Numbered from the stretch's first letter, positions 36,449 through 47,735 are shown. The stretch is DNA of 64,000 bases from Hofstenia miamia (GCA_900660155.1 CABFPE010000077.1:1520407-1584406), one strand, 5' to 3'. Notes: generated by a model not told the origin, from the sequence alone. Numbers and translations: made by a program.

Positions 36449-39400
36449 CAAATCCGTAACTAGCCCAGGTAATCTGGCATGTTGTCGCTAAAATTACTTG
36501 TTCCAATTGAAAAGCTTGGAGCAAGAGTATGTTAACTCACTTTTTTTAACTCACTTTTTAGCAATTTCGAGATATTAAGCTTTAAAGTTTCCAATTTGCC
36601 ATCGCTTTGGGGTAATCTTTTTTGGCATTTTTATTTTTGAATATTACAGAGGAAAAGTAAAGCTGCTAGCTGAAGAACCCCGGTGCAAAAATAGATCTAT
36701 AATAGAAACCCACTACTATGTGTCTAACTCAAAATCGTAAAAAATTGAGTTAACATACGCTTGCTCCAAGCCCTTCAAATAATAACAGCAATTTGGTAAT
36801 GTTAATTTAAGCTCACTGTGCCCTATATTCTGAAATTGAAATTATATTTGTGTCTACAACATGTACATTTTATGAATGGGTAAGAACCATAGAAAAATAT
36901 GATTTGTCCAAATAAAACATGAATTAAAAAAGCAATATGCAACAATATCAGATCACATCACCAAGCTAATAAGCTAACTTATTATTCACTTTGGGGACAT
37001 GGGGTTCATTCTCTATTTGAAAATACAGGCATTGGCGACTTGGTATGGCATCGAAAACTCAGTATTAGTGAATCTGCAGTGGTTACCATCGATACTTTTG
37101 CATGTTATTAGAGGAATGGAATAATAGAGATTATACAAATTTTAATACTAGTTGAGAGACCTATGATTAATTTAATTTCCAGGAGTTTATAAAGAAGATT
37201 TTGGATGTATCGCTTTTGCAATTATGATTTATGTATAAAATGCATGTGAAAAATCAAATTTACAACGACTTGGAAAATTTAAATGTTAACAAATTTAGAT
37301 TTGGAGTCATGAATTAAATCCTACTCTAAACTCAATAAAACCTGTTTTTCTCAAATCCTTCGTCTGCATCTGAACGACTTTTACTACGTGGCAGTTTTAC
37401 AATAAATTTATAAAGTTCATTCATTGTTAGTTTTAATTATTTTTCTTTTTTTCAAGACTGAACGCTTTGTAAAATGAGTTTTCTTTCACTCAAGTCAAGA
37501 AATGTTATAATTTTATTGCTCAGCTACGTGCAACATTGATTTCAGAAATTTGCGCTTAATTAAAACTATGCGTCTAAATGGATTTAAGGTATAGCATAAA
37601 ACCTGATGAAATATATTGACAGCGCCTTTCGCAGCAAGTCTAGTAGGGCAATTCAGGTTAGGAGAAATTCTACCTCGTACATGCTACTAAAATTTTGCAT
37701 CATGTTATTTAGAGATGAATTAGCTTAAACGAGATGCGCCATCTATAGATTCGTTTCGAAATTGAAAGCGTAATTACAAAGGATGTGTATAAGAGACTAT
37801 TTCCAAGGTTATTGCAAGTTCTACATTTCCGTTTAATTACGATTTGGTTGTAATAACTTGATAAGATGCAGATTTAGACATTATTTTCTGGTAAGGTTAA
37901 TTATGCAAAAGTGCTTTTCTATAAATTTCCACATAATCAGGAAAGTTGATAAATTATATAGGAAAGTACTATCTAATATTTGAAATATATAGTTTCAAAA
38001 AATACTTCATATTTCTTATAATGCAGCATTCCTTTAACATAAGTTGGAAATTTGTACAAAAAATGTATGAAAACATTCACGATTTTTCGCTGAAAATTTC
38101 AATTTCTTAAAAAAGTTTGAAATTCTTGCCATTCCTAGTGTTCAGATATTAAAGTGCGGCGAGTTGGAAGTTGTCGCCCGGGCGGGTTTGCGCAGGGAAT
38201 TATGTAGGAAAATGAAAGAGGAGACCACTTTTTAACCAGTAGTGCCTACACATTTTGGAAAACTTTATTAGTTTGAGAGTTATGCGCGTTGTTTTTGATG
38301 AATTCAAACAATTTGAGTTCTATAAGCATGCCACAAACTGAACATTTGTACAGCTTCTCACAACTTTAGACATTGTGACTTTAATTTCCTGTATCGCAAA
38401 ATGCAAATTTATTTAAGGGAAAGAATACGTCTTTAGAAAAGATTGTCGATTTCTGATTAGCAATTATGGGGAACATTTTGTGTTAGTTACTAAGATGTAT
38501 TTTCAAACTACTTAATGGTAAATGTACTTCCAAAAATTAAGGCCTGAAACTTATTTATAAAGAATAAGCAATTAGAGTTCTCAGGAAGTATCGTGATTTT
38601 AGAGGTCCTCAATTATAACTTAGAGAGTGGAGTGAACTATTTGTACCCTACTAGTAATGTTTGCATTCATCGTCTATTTCGAAAATATTATGTATAGCAT
38701 AGTGTTCCTCAAAGTATGAATAAAATAGTTATTTAAACAAAGCTCGAGTTTTAATGAACTTACAAATCTCGAAATGGAAATCCTTCATAGTTGACCTCGG
38801 AAGAAGATCCACATGTTAGTATTAAAAAAATACCAGTTACATTAATTTCCTATTTGTTCATCATCACTCGAATTTAGTTTATCATTCGATAAAGAACTAT
38901 GTAAGTGGTGTCTACAACGTTGTTGTCCCCCATTCTCCTTTCCCCAACTACGATAGGGGTTTGCATAAATATCAAACAAATATTCATTTTATATTTTACC
39001 CAAAAAATTAGGCTATCTATGCTTGTTGAAATGTTCTAGATTCGCGTGTTATCCTTATCATTGGGCTGAGATTTTAAAACAAGACCGCTCCGAGCCTTAA
39101 TTTTGTAAAAAATATATGAAAAACATTTTAGAATTCAAATAATTCAGTTGTCTTTATAAACGATTAGAAAGGTTTGTGTGAAAAATAACAAATTTAAAAT
39201 GAATTTGTATAACTACATGTAATTCAATGGCTTCTGAATTTATCAGATTGAAACTGATTCGAATCGGATTCGACCATTTTTCCAACTATGTTTGTTCTAT
39301 TTATGAAATTGTTCGTTATTAGACATATTTGTGGAGACACCAGAATCCGTTTAAAATAGACTATTCATTTAATTAGTTTTAATCATTCTTAAAAATAGGT

Positions 39401-41345
39401 TATATTGGCTAGAATGTCTCCATTGTTCATTTCTTAAAGTGCATTGCCGTGGTGTGTAATGGAAGATTACTTCCTTACGCCCATAGTCCGATATAATAGT
39501 GGTTTAATTACTGAATAAGCAATTTTAAACCGTGTAGTTATTGTTAAAACATCACATTTTTATGTGGCCTTCCAGTAAAAATGGTAGGAAAGCTTTCAGT
39601 AGAATTAAGAATAAAATTAGCATCTTCGATCATTTAGCACTAAATCTCGTACTAAATCACTGACATTATAGGTTTTGTCGAGTTGGGAATATATTGTTTT
39701 TCTTTAACTCAACTAAATTTTCAAATTTCGCGGCATTCTGTTTTAAATGCGCATGAGCAAATGTGTATGATACGTACTTTGAATATAAATGTATGTATAA
39801 CAATGTCCACTAACTATATTGATTTTAGAAAACTATAATTACTTCAGCAATTATTTTGTTTATTTTCAAAAGAATGTAGGCTTAAATGTCGTAGTTGGTA
39901 GGTAAACATGTAATCCAGGTATGGTTGCTCAATAACTATGACTATTATATTTAGTGCAAATTATGGTATGAAATAGATTGAGTGCTAAGTCGACTATATC
40001 AGCACACATGTCGAATTCTCCCATTATATAACTCAACTAAAGTTTCCTTGGGCTAACACTATGCAACCTGGCTTTTTTAGACTTCTTATGCCTGGCTGAC
40101 TGGAATGAATTATATTAAAAGAAACTGCACAAACATTCTGCGTGTCAGCATTAACAATTTAGAATATTCAGAAATATAGTTTTTTTGCTTATTTTACTTG
40201 CTTTTTTCACACTAACAAAATAGGAAGATTGTAACATTGTTGAAAAACAATAGCATATTTAAAATGACCGCAATCTCGTTTAAAAAAATTTATTTGAGAG
40301 TTGTGGCCCCGATATAATTTAGAAAAAGTTGCCAAGTCTCATTAAAAAAAAGCTTAATGGGGGAGGGGGAAGTCCTCTCCATCCTCTGGTAGAATAGAGT
40401 TAAGATTCTTTAGGGCTTGGTAAATGAAATAACATGGAGTTTTCTGTTTCTAAATTGGTGTAGACCAAATATTTTTATTCATGTCATTTGATTTTATTCA
40501 CTTTTGGAGTTTTTTTTGTCGTAGCTTTTTTCATATTTTCAAACAATTTTATTTATCATTGAGAAAATGACATGATTATTGAAAGATGTAGTCCAAAAAC
40601 TATAGTCTAAAACATCTTAAACGCGTTGAACTTGTTGAACTAGTGCGTTAAAAAGAAGGAATTCGGCTCTCATTTCCTCTCGAATACAATTAATTAATCC
40701 GTTATGGAAATTTTTAGCGGGCTTATGATACTTTACGAATGCATACGAATTAGTTTTTCTTTATATAATACAATAAGTGACAACATGTTTGATTATTTGG
40801 TGAACACGATAGAAAACTTATTAGGAGATACAGATATTTCACTAACTAAATTATCAAAAGGTATTTGAACAGTTGGAATATTCGCGAATAGTTCAGTCCG
40901 AATATTCGAATACTTTGTTCGCCTGATGTCCAACACTAATAACAAGCCCAAATACAAGAGTATAATTCGAAATTAACACAAACTGGGCATTGGATAATAC
41001 TTTGTAAATTAATTTTTGTTAGTTTGCTTTATGCGTATATTTATAAAAACTAATGTTACTTTTTCAAGATAACGAAATGAAAGCCTTTACCATCGTATAC
41101 TTATTTATTTCTTTGAAATTTTTTATTGTTTCCGTTCATGACGACCAGTCAAATTAAATTTTATTAAATGCGATTTATCAAACTGATAAATCATCATCCA
41201 AAGAAATGTTATTCTTTTATCACATTTTGAGTTTAGCAATATAGCCCGATCGATCAATGTCTTGAAAATTGGAACAAGCTATATTTCAAGAAATATATGC
41301 TAAATATTTACAATATGACTAAACAAAACAAAGACAAAAACAACA
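36449..41345. other. AT-rich sequence without recognisable genes
   Basis: Nearly 5 kb without a credible exon or complete mobile element. The only structured item is a solo hAT-type end near 40863-40940, listed separately. Confidence 0.4.
40863..40940. repeat. Solo end of a hAT-type MITE with ATTCGAAT palindromes
   Basis: Reading inward on the minus strand from about 40937, the sequence is AGTGTTGGACATCAGGCGAA, then ATTCGAATATTCGG and ATTCGCGAATATTCC. AGTGTTGG tips followed by repeated palindromes are the style of the element at 16958-17380. No partner end or TSD is visible, so this looks truncated. Confidence 0.45.
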
Positions 41346-41570
41346 AAAACAAAAAACAAAACAAAACAAAAAGTTATTTACAGACGTGTTTCAGTTTACC
41401 CAGTTTTGCCATGCATTTAGTCGTTTTGATGAACCTATTTTAAACTGATGGGCAAGTAGGTTCTCTTTTTGAAATCTTTTGAAAGATTTAATGTTTGGGG
41501 CTTTTTTGATGTTTATATCAAGACTGTTCCATAATTTCGTCACAGTTACTGCAAAAGATGTATTCAATTT

Positions 41571-41954
41571 CTAATATCTTGTTGTAATTCCTCTCTGAAT
41601 TCCCCCAGTTTTAGAGCGTAAATTGTAAGTAATTACTTCACTTAAGAAACTCGTAGATATTGATGGACTATTTATATGTTTGTAGAGTATTTCCAAGCTA
41701 GCTTGCATTATGTAGTATCTTGGAGAGAGCATTTGCAGTTGTTGTAGCTTGCTACCAGTATCCTGTTTACAAATTTGAAATAGAGTAGTTAGTGCCCAGT
41801 TGAATACAGTATTTATTCGCTCTTGATGTTCTACACTAATACAGTTTAGGAGTGTACATGCATACATGAATTGACTGAATACAAAGGAGTATAGAAGTTG
41901 TTTATTTTGTGATATCATCCTAATTTCCCTTAAGTAATGGACACCTGCTGCCAT
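41571..41954 (-). pseudogene. C-terminal fragment of copy 1 ORF2
   Basis: This continues the thumb/C-terminal region after the reverse transcriptase, collinear with the C-terminus of the copy 2 protein (MAAGVHYLREIRM onward, FNWALTTLFQ, SFLSEVITYNLRSK). It is cut off from the upstream fragment by frame damage between 41955 and 42130, including a 2-nt loss relative to copy 2 near 42127 and an in-frame stop near 41990. The last residues (GGIQRGITTRY) come from a roughly 40-bp stretch at about 41569-41608 that differs completely from copy 2, as if replaced. Confidence 0.85.
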
Positions 41955-42099
41955 GTTTCTAACCTTGGACTTTATGAATTTTGTCTATGAAAAATTAGAA
42001 TCGATCTCCACTCCAAGATACTTTACAAATTTGGATTGTACAATTGGTGTGCTGTAGTTATCAACTGTTAACGAGAGATTTTTTGTTATTTGTATTTGT

Positions 42100-43464
42100 T
42101 CATTTGGAGCAAAGATTATGAATTGTCTTTTTATTGTTCATAGTTAGTTTATTTTGAGAAAAATATTTTTTAATTAACCTGATGTTAGATTCTAATTGTC
42201 TTGTAGCAATTAATGCACTTTTATGTCTACTAACAAGACATGTATCATCAGCATATTGGTATATATTGCAGGATACACTTTTTACAATGTCATTAATGTA
42301 TAGTGTGAAGAGAATTGGCCCTAGCACACTACCCTGTGGGACACCCTTATTTGTATATTCATAAGTTGAATATATATTTCCCAGACGCACTCGTTGCTTT
42401 CTATTTGATATAAAGCTGCAAATCATATTTCGGGCGCTAATGTCAAAACCATAACATTGAAGCTTTCTGTCTAGAATATTAATATTCAGGCTATCAAACG
42501 CCTTGCTCAGGTCCAATAGAGCTATGGAAGAACATACATTTCTATTTAATGCTAATCTTGTAGTCTCTGTAATTGAAAGTAAGGCATCGGTTGTGCTGAA
42601 TCCGTTTCTAAATCCGAATTGGCTATCTGCAAGTATGCTATTTTGTGTAATGTAAGCATTTATTTGCTTACTCAATAACTTTTCAAATACTTTGGAAAAG
42701 GGATTTGTGATGGTTATTGGTCGATAATTTTCACCTAATAGAGGATCTCCTGATTTAAAAATGGGGGTTATTTCTGCTACTTTTAGTGGTGAAGGATAAC
42801 TGTTCGTCTTTATGGCGTAATTAAAGATAAATTGTAGTGCTTCCCCATACTGTTTAGCATATCTCTTGATTATGAAAATAGGTATCCCTGTACTCCCACA
42901 TGATTTGCTGCTATCTAATTTAGAAATGATCTTGAACATATCGTATCTGCTGATGTAACTAAATGAGAAACAGTTTTTATTTCTGAGTGTAAATTCTTGA
43001 GTGATCTCCTGTCCATTATAAGTGCCCAGGTTTTTAAAAATTGCATTTAAGTGGTTTGCAATTTGCTGGACATTTGTGGAAGTATTATTGCCAATCTTAA
43101 GCCTTTCAATATTGCAACTTATGCCCTTGCCCTTACTTAAAGTTTTATTTATGTGTCTCCACTTGTCTTTATAGCTACTGATCTTTTCAAAAACAGCTTT
43201 ATTTGATTTATGCGTACTGGACGCAATTTCAGTTTCAAGTTCTTTATTGAGATCTTGGTACTCTTGAATAGTAATTGAGGGAGTTGCAGAGTTCAAGTCT
43301 TCCCATGCTGCCTTCTTTTTCTTTTCTAATGCTATTGCTCTGGAACTTCTACATTTAACTTTTCTGCAGGAAGCCACGTATTTTGTTTTATATGGTGCGC
43401 ATTTATTTAGACAATAATTAAACTGTTTTAAAAAGAAATGCATCATGCTATCTGCACTATTCAT
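42100..43464 (-). pseudogene. Reverse transcriptase fragment of copy 1 ORF2
   Basis: 454 residues covering the linker and reverse transcriptase of the LINE. Motifs in order: NYRPITITNPFSKVFE, LLDLSKAFDSLN (catalytic Asp), NKGVPQGSVLGPILF and IYQYADDTCLVS (the YADD active site). These are typical of the Jockey/CR1 superfamily. The fragment ends at SQNKLTMNNKKTIHNLC, where a 2-nt loss relative to copy 2 shifts the frame. The upstream boundary overlaps the endonuclease fragment by 4 nt (ATGA), a by-product of the frameshift, not a designed start. Inactive as it stands. Confidence 0.9.
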
Positions 43465-44507
43465 GATGTAGACGCGGTCCCAGGGATGGTTTTATATGTA
43501 GATACACAAATGGTGATCGGAGAATGAGTTAAACATGTACGATCCGAAAAAGGTGACATTTCTGGGCCATCAGACGAGTTTGTTATAAAGTAATCTATTA
43601 GAGATTTATGTCGTGTAGGCGTAGTTGCATTGATTATGTTTAAGTCCAGTGAGTCACAAAGGCTGTCAATAATAGAGGCTTCTCTTTCATCTAAGAAATT
43701 TATATTAAAATCACCTAAAGCATAAATTACTTTGTTGTACTCTAAAGCCTTTTCTATCTCCGCTTTTTTAAAGTTAATAAATTCCTTGCCAAGCTGCTTT
43801 CTTGGTGAGTAAGTAACATTCACCAATCCGTTTTCTCTGCAATTTTGTCCTGAGTTTACCTCTATCCACATTGTTTCAAAATGTGGATGGGACTCTTCCA
43901 AGCTTAAACATCTAGTTGGAGACATTCTCTTGGGTACTATTACCATCAGTCCACCACCCCGAGAAGCCCTGTTTTTGCAGAAAATTTCAAATTTCTCTTT
44001 CTTGAAGTTATACATATCGTCAGGGGCATTGCTCAGCCAGGTTTCGGTAATCGTCCATATTGTATTTTCATCTAATTGATTGAACATTACTCTGAAGGCA
44101 TTTCTGTGAGCAGACAAACTTCTAGCATTTATGTAAGCAAATTTCATATTTTGTTTGAAGTTTTGAATAATAGAGTGCAAGTCATAACTAACATATATGT
44201 GGGGTCCAGGGTTTGGGTGAATGTTCCCCGAGAGTAAAAGTAAATTTAAAAGAGTATGAAGTGCAATCAAAACATATGCATGACAACAAAGGGTTAGCAC
44301 TGTACAGAGTTTTATATTTTTTACATAATTTCTCCTATGCGCATATCTAGTTTGACCATGATTACATATATGTGGGTAATGCGCCGAATAATCTTTTGCC
44401 TGCAACATTAATATTAATACAATAACTAGAACAAAAATTAACCTGTCCATCTTTTTTAGAACAAGGTGATTAGTCTTTATATTCGTACTGATGCTTTCAG
44501 TTTCCAT
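43461..44507 (-). pseudogene. N-terminal membrane/2A-like region plus AP-endonuclease of copy 1 ORF2
   Basis: 348 residues. Residues about 22-36 and 66-93 are hydrophobic, ending in LLLLSGNIHPNPGP (NPGP at 99-102), which resembles 2A-type recoding motifs. The APE-type endonuclease follows: YINARS (about 125-130), TETW with Glu155, RGGGLMV, VTYSPR, LGDFNIN (Asp246/Asn248) and LIDYFIT. After PEMSPF the frame slips at an A5 run (43546-43550 on the plus strand), so the closing SDH motif of the nuclease is read out of frame. The start ATG lies one base after the ORF1 stop (TAACATG), suggesting coupled translation. Confidence 0.88.
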
Positions 44508-44508
44508 G

Positions 44509-45582
44509 TTATCTCGAGAGTTCTGCTATTAATGACTTAACTGAGCTATCAATTAATGTTTTTAGGAGTGACTTAATTTCATTTGAGTTTGAAATAGCTT
44601 CTGATCGCACTATTTCACTATAAGATGTGTTGTGTGGACGTCTAGTTCTATATGTTGGGACGCTTGGTACATTAGTATTAGACTGTGGATATCTTCTATT
44701 TTGAAAGTTTGATACATCTTTCTGATAGTGACCAAAGAATGACTTTATCTGAACCACAATTTTTGCTACTCCGAAATTTGACAGATGTATATTATCCTTT
44801 GCTAGCATTTTTCCATTAATTAACTTTGGTGCAGTTAAGAAGTGTCTAAAAGTTTCGATTTTTTCAATTGATATATGTTCAGTTTGCATTTTTCCAATAA
44901 TCTGATTGAATTTCACTATTTTACTATTAACACAGAGTTTATCTTCAACTAGAATTGGTGTTACTTCCATTAGTATAATCTTCTTTGGAGAGAATTTAGA
45001 TTTAACAATCTCTATTAGTTCTGATAAATCATTTTGGAATTCTGATTCTTCCAGTCCATCTATTGCATCTATAATGCCAGTATTTAAGATAATTGTGTTC
45101 ACATTCTTTTTAGGGTATTTACCACAGATATCTACCAGGTCTTTTGTATTTTTCCCTTTATAGGAGTGTAAAGCACACTTTTCATTTCTAATTAGCTTCT
45201 CAGCACGAACACGCTTTAGGATAGAATTTCCAATGGCCAAAATTGTTGTGTTTTCATGTATCTCTTTAGCACATGATTTTTCGAAAACTGGTGACGCTTG
45301 AACTAAATCTTTAGTTGTTTCACTCATGTTGTTGTCAGAAACCGAATTTGGTATTGGTGAGCATACAATCTGATTTGAATTCAAATTTTTCGCGCTTAGT
45401 TTAAATAATTCTAACAGAGCCTTTGCAGCAAGATTTTTATCAAGCTTTTGGAACATTTGATGCAAAGAAGTCTTAGATTTTGAATAAAGTAGGTTAGATA
45501 CTTCATCATAATCATCAATACCTGCAAAAATTTCTTGATGGAGATAATCAAAAAGTTGACCATCAGTGGACTGTCCCATCAT
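44509..45582 (-). CDS. LINE ORF1, SGNH-hydrolase (esterase) protein, copy 1
   Basis: An intact 357-residue frame. Residues about 112-280 form an SGNH/GDSL-type hydrolase: block I AIGNSILKR with the putative nucleophile Ser120 (GNS instead of GDS), block III IILNTG with Asn167, and block V KDNIHLS with the catalytic pair Asp263/His266. The N-terminal 110 residues are acidic and helix-like; the C-terminal 70 are basic then helix-like (NRRYP..., SNEIKSLLKTLIDSSVKSLI), which may mediate nucleic-acid binding or self-association. Esterase-type ORF1 proteins are known in CR1 and related LINEs, and are thought to act as RNA chaperones or membrane/lipid-interacting factors. The start is fixed by the ATGATGGGA that abuts the (ATT)n leader. 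It differs from copy 2 at only three residues. Confidence 0.88.
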   Translation of the reverse strand: MMGQSTDGQLFDYLHQEIFAGIDDYDEVSNLLYSKSKTSLHQMFQKLDKNLAAKALLELFKLSAKNLNSNQIVCSPIPNSVSDNNMSETTKDLVQASPVFEKSCAKEIHENTTILAIGNSILKRVRAEKLIRNEKCALHSYKGKNTKDLVDICGKYPKKNVNTIILNTGIIDAIDGLEESEFQNDLSELIEIVKSKFSPKKIILMEVTPILVEDKLCVNSKIVKFNQIIGKMQTEHISIEKIETFRHFLTAPKLINGKMLAKDNIHLSNFGVAKIVVQIKSFFGHYQKDVSNFQNRRYPQSNTNVPSVPTYRTRRPHNTSYSEIVRSEAISNSNEIKSLLKTLIDSSVKSLIAELSR

Positions 45583-45604
45583 AATAATAATAATAATAAT
45601 AATA
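45583..45604. repeat. (AAT)n tract at the 5' junction of LINE copy 1
   Basis: About seven AAT units directly outside the ORF1 start codon. In element orientation this is (ATT)n followed immediately by ATGATGGGACAG. Copy 2 has the same junction. Confidence 0.95.
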
Positions 45605-45690
45605 AATTTGATGATTAGTCAAAACTAAGATCAAATTATGATTATTGATTAAAAAACAATTTAAGTTTAATCATCACATTATCTTTGTAA

Positions 45691-46170
45691 ATGCAAATAA
45701 AAAGATACATAAAATGGCTACTTGTTGTCTACTTATACCACCTCAGAAATTTAGGGACAGATTATCACATTCAGCTATTGCATGCATTTTGCTCATCGCA
45801 ACTACATTATTGTTCATTTTTATTTATTAATTTTAATACAAAAAGCCGCTATTTATTATCAAAAACTTTTAATTGGTCATTAATAACATTAAATTTTGCA
45901 CGTAAGCATGATCATGTTAGTAAATACAGACGAAAGTATAATATATTATCCCCGCTATATCAAGTAAAATTCCATTTTATTTAAATATAAATATGTCAAT
46001 CAATTTCTTTTCTAGATAATTACTTAAAAGTAAATCCTCGATCACATAAGTGTATTTGTAGCAGTGTTTCCTATCCTAGTTTTCATCGAGCAGCCTCTTA
46101 TATTTGGAATGATTTCGATAATGAAACTAAAGAAAAGAAAAATTAGAAAAAATTTAGAAAAAAATTAAAA
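45691..46170 (+). pseudogene. Relic of the C-terminus of a related LINE reverse transcriptase
   Basis: The plus-strand translation contains FNWSLITLNFARKHD, then KYNILSPLYQVKFHFI, then AASYIWNDFDNETKE. The order and spacing parallel the C-terminus of copy 2 (FNWALTTLFQICKQD, LQMLSPRYYIMQASLE, TKLWNSLDKNIKN). Overall identity is low, so this is a different, older LINE family in the opposite orientation. Stops and frame changes make it non-functional. It is followed by an (ATT)n run (46336-46375) that probably is its 3' tail. Confidence 0.6.
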
Positions 46171-46335
46171 ATCGTACTTTTACATCGACAAAATACAATC
46201 GGAGACACAAACATGCTAAACACATTTACTGATTTTTTACACTGAGCTCACCACACATATAGACACACACACACAAATTTATTATTATTATGTATTTCAT
46301 ATTTAGTTTGTAGATTAATTGTAACTTTTTAGCAA

Positions 46336-46336
46336 A

Positions 46337-46375
<39 letters not shown>
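46336..46375. repeat. (ATT)n tract ending in the assembly gap
   Basis: About 13 ATT units run straight into the 1000-N gap. By position this is the probable 3' tail of the plus-strand LINE relic. Confidence 0.9.
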
Positions 46376-47375
46376 NNNNNNNNNNNNNNNNNNNNNNNNN
46401 NNNNNNNNNNNNNNNNNNNNNNNNNNNNNNNNNNNNNNNNNNNNNNNNNNNNNNNNNNNNNNNNNNNNNNNNNNNNNNNNNNNNNNNNNNNNNNNNNNNN
46501 NNNNNNNNNNNNNNNNNNNNNNNNNNNNNNNNNNNNNNNNNNNNNNNNNNNNNNNNNNNNNNNNNNNNNNNNNNNNNNNNNNNNNNNNNNNNNNNNNNNN
46601 NNNNNNNNNNNNNNNNNNNNNNNNNNNNNNNNNNNNNNNNNNNNNNNNNNNNNNNNNNNNNNNNNNNNNNNNNNNNNNNNNNNNNNNNNNNNNNNNNNNN
46701 NNNNNNNNNNNNNNNNNNNNNNNNNNNNNNNNNNNNNNNNNNNNNNNNNNNNNNNNNNNNNNNNNNNNNNNNNNNNNNNNNNNNNNNNNNNNNNNNNNNN
46801 NNNNNNNNNNNNNNNNNNNNNNNNNNNNNNNNNNNNNNNNNNNNNNNNNNNNNNNNNNNNNNNNNNNNNNNNNNNNNNNNNNNNNNNNNNNNNNNNNNNN
46901 NNNNNNNNNNNNNNNNNNNNNNNNNNNNNNNNNNNNNNNNNNNNNNNNNNNNNNNNNNNNNNNNNNNNNNNNNNNNNNNNNNNNNNNNNNNNNNNNNNNN
47001 NNNNNNNNNNNNNNNNNNNNNNNNNNNNNNNNNNNNNNNNNNNNNNNNNNNNNNNNNNNNNNNNNNNNNNNNNNNNNNNNNNNNNNNNNNNNNNNNNNNN
47101 NNNNNNNNNNNNNNNNNNNNNNNNNNNNNNNNNNNNNNNNNNNNNNNNNNNNNNNNNNNNNNNNNNNNNNNNNNNNNNNNNNNNNNNNNNNNNNNNNNNN
47201 NNNNNNNNNNNNNNNNNNNNNNNNNNNNNNNNNNNNNNNNNNNNNNNNNNNNNNNNNNNNNNNNNNNNNNNNNNNNNNNNNNNNNNNNNNNNNNNNNNNN
47301 NNNNNNNNNNNNNNNNNNNNNNNNNNNNNNNNNNNNNNNNNNNNNNNNNNNNNNNNNNNNNNNNNNNNNNNNNNN
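46376..47375. other. Assembly gap of exactly 1000 N
   Basis: Flanked by (ATT)n on the left and (TA)n on the right. The round size suggests a placeholder of unknown real length, so the distance between the two LINE copies is uncertain. Confidence 0.95.
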
Positions 47376-47495
47376 TATATATATATATATATATGGTTGT
47401 GACCCCAAGCTGAAAAATTTTAAAATACTAATAAGGCATCGTGAAACTGAAATCGCAGAAGCAATATGTATAAAATCAACTAAGAAAACATTATT

Positions 47496-47633
47496 AAATA
47501 AACAAAGACATCCAACAAATCTAAATGTATTTTGAAGATCTGAATTTCTGAAAGAAAAAGTTCAGAAATATTTCTCCAAATGCTTTAAAATGACAACAAT
47601 GTTTGTTGCAATAAAACATTATTGAAAATGTTC
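47496..47633. repeat. Dispersed ~140-bp repeat near a microsatellite, copy 2
   Basis: Collinear with 36136-36278 (see there), with scattered substitutions. A CA/TA-rich microsatellite follows at about 47655. Confidence 0.7.
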
Positions 47634-47654
47634 AAAGTTTTAAGATTATAACCA

Positions 47655-47656
47655 GT

Positions 47657-47687
<31 letters not shown>

Positions 47688-47735
47688 AAATATATAAAAT
47701 ATGTATATATATAAAAATATATATATACTGTATCA
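47655..47735. repeat. (CA)n/(TA)n microsatellite
   Basis: ACACACACACATATATAT grading into impure TA-rich repeats. Confidence 0.9.

Larger units (their letters stand above)
41346..45582 (-). mobile_element. Esterase-type non-LTR retrotransposon (CR1/Jockey superfamily), copy 1
   Basis: A near full-length LINE on the minus strand. It has ORF1 (SGNH esterase), then ORF2 with an AP-endonuclease and reverse transcriptase, a short 3' UTR, and a TTTTG-rich tail (reads as CAAAA repeats on the plus strand around 41341-41372). It is nearly identical to copy 2 at 48820-53157, so both are recent. ORF1 is intact, but ORF2 is broken by a homopolymer frameshift, a 90-nt deletion and 3' damage. The 5' end joins an (AAT)n tract directly. 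No target-site duplication could be recognised. Confidence 0.9.

Noticed and set aside
36114..36524. Long Tyr/Ile-rich open frames on both strands
   Set aside because: Artefacts of the (TA)n/(TATG)n microsatellite, which is open in several phases.
44906..45163. Plus-strand 85-residue frame repeated at 52481-52738, and the 60-residue frame at 42182-42364 repeated at 49665-49847
   Set aside because: Antisense shadows of LINE ORF1 and reverse transcriptase; duplicated only because the LINE is.
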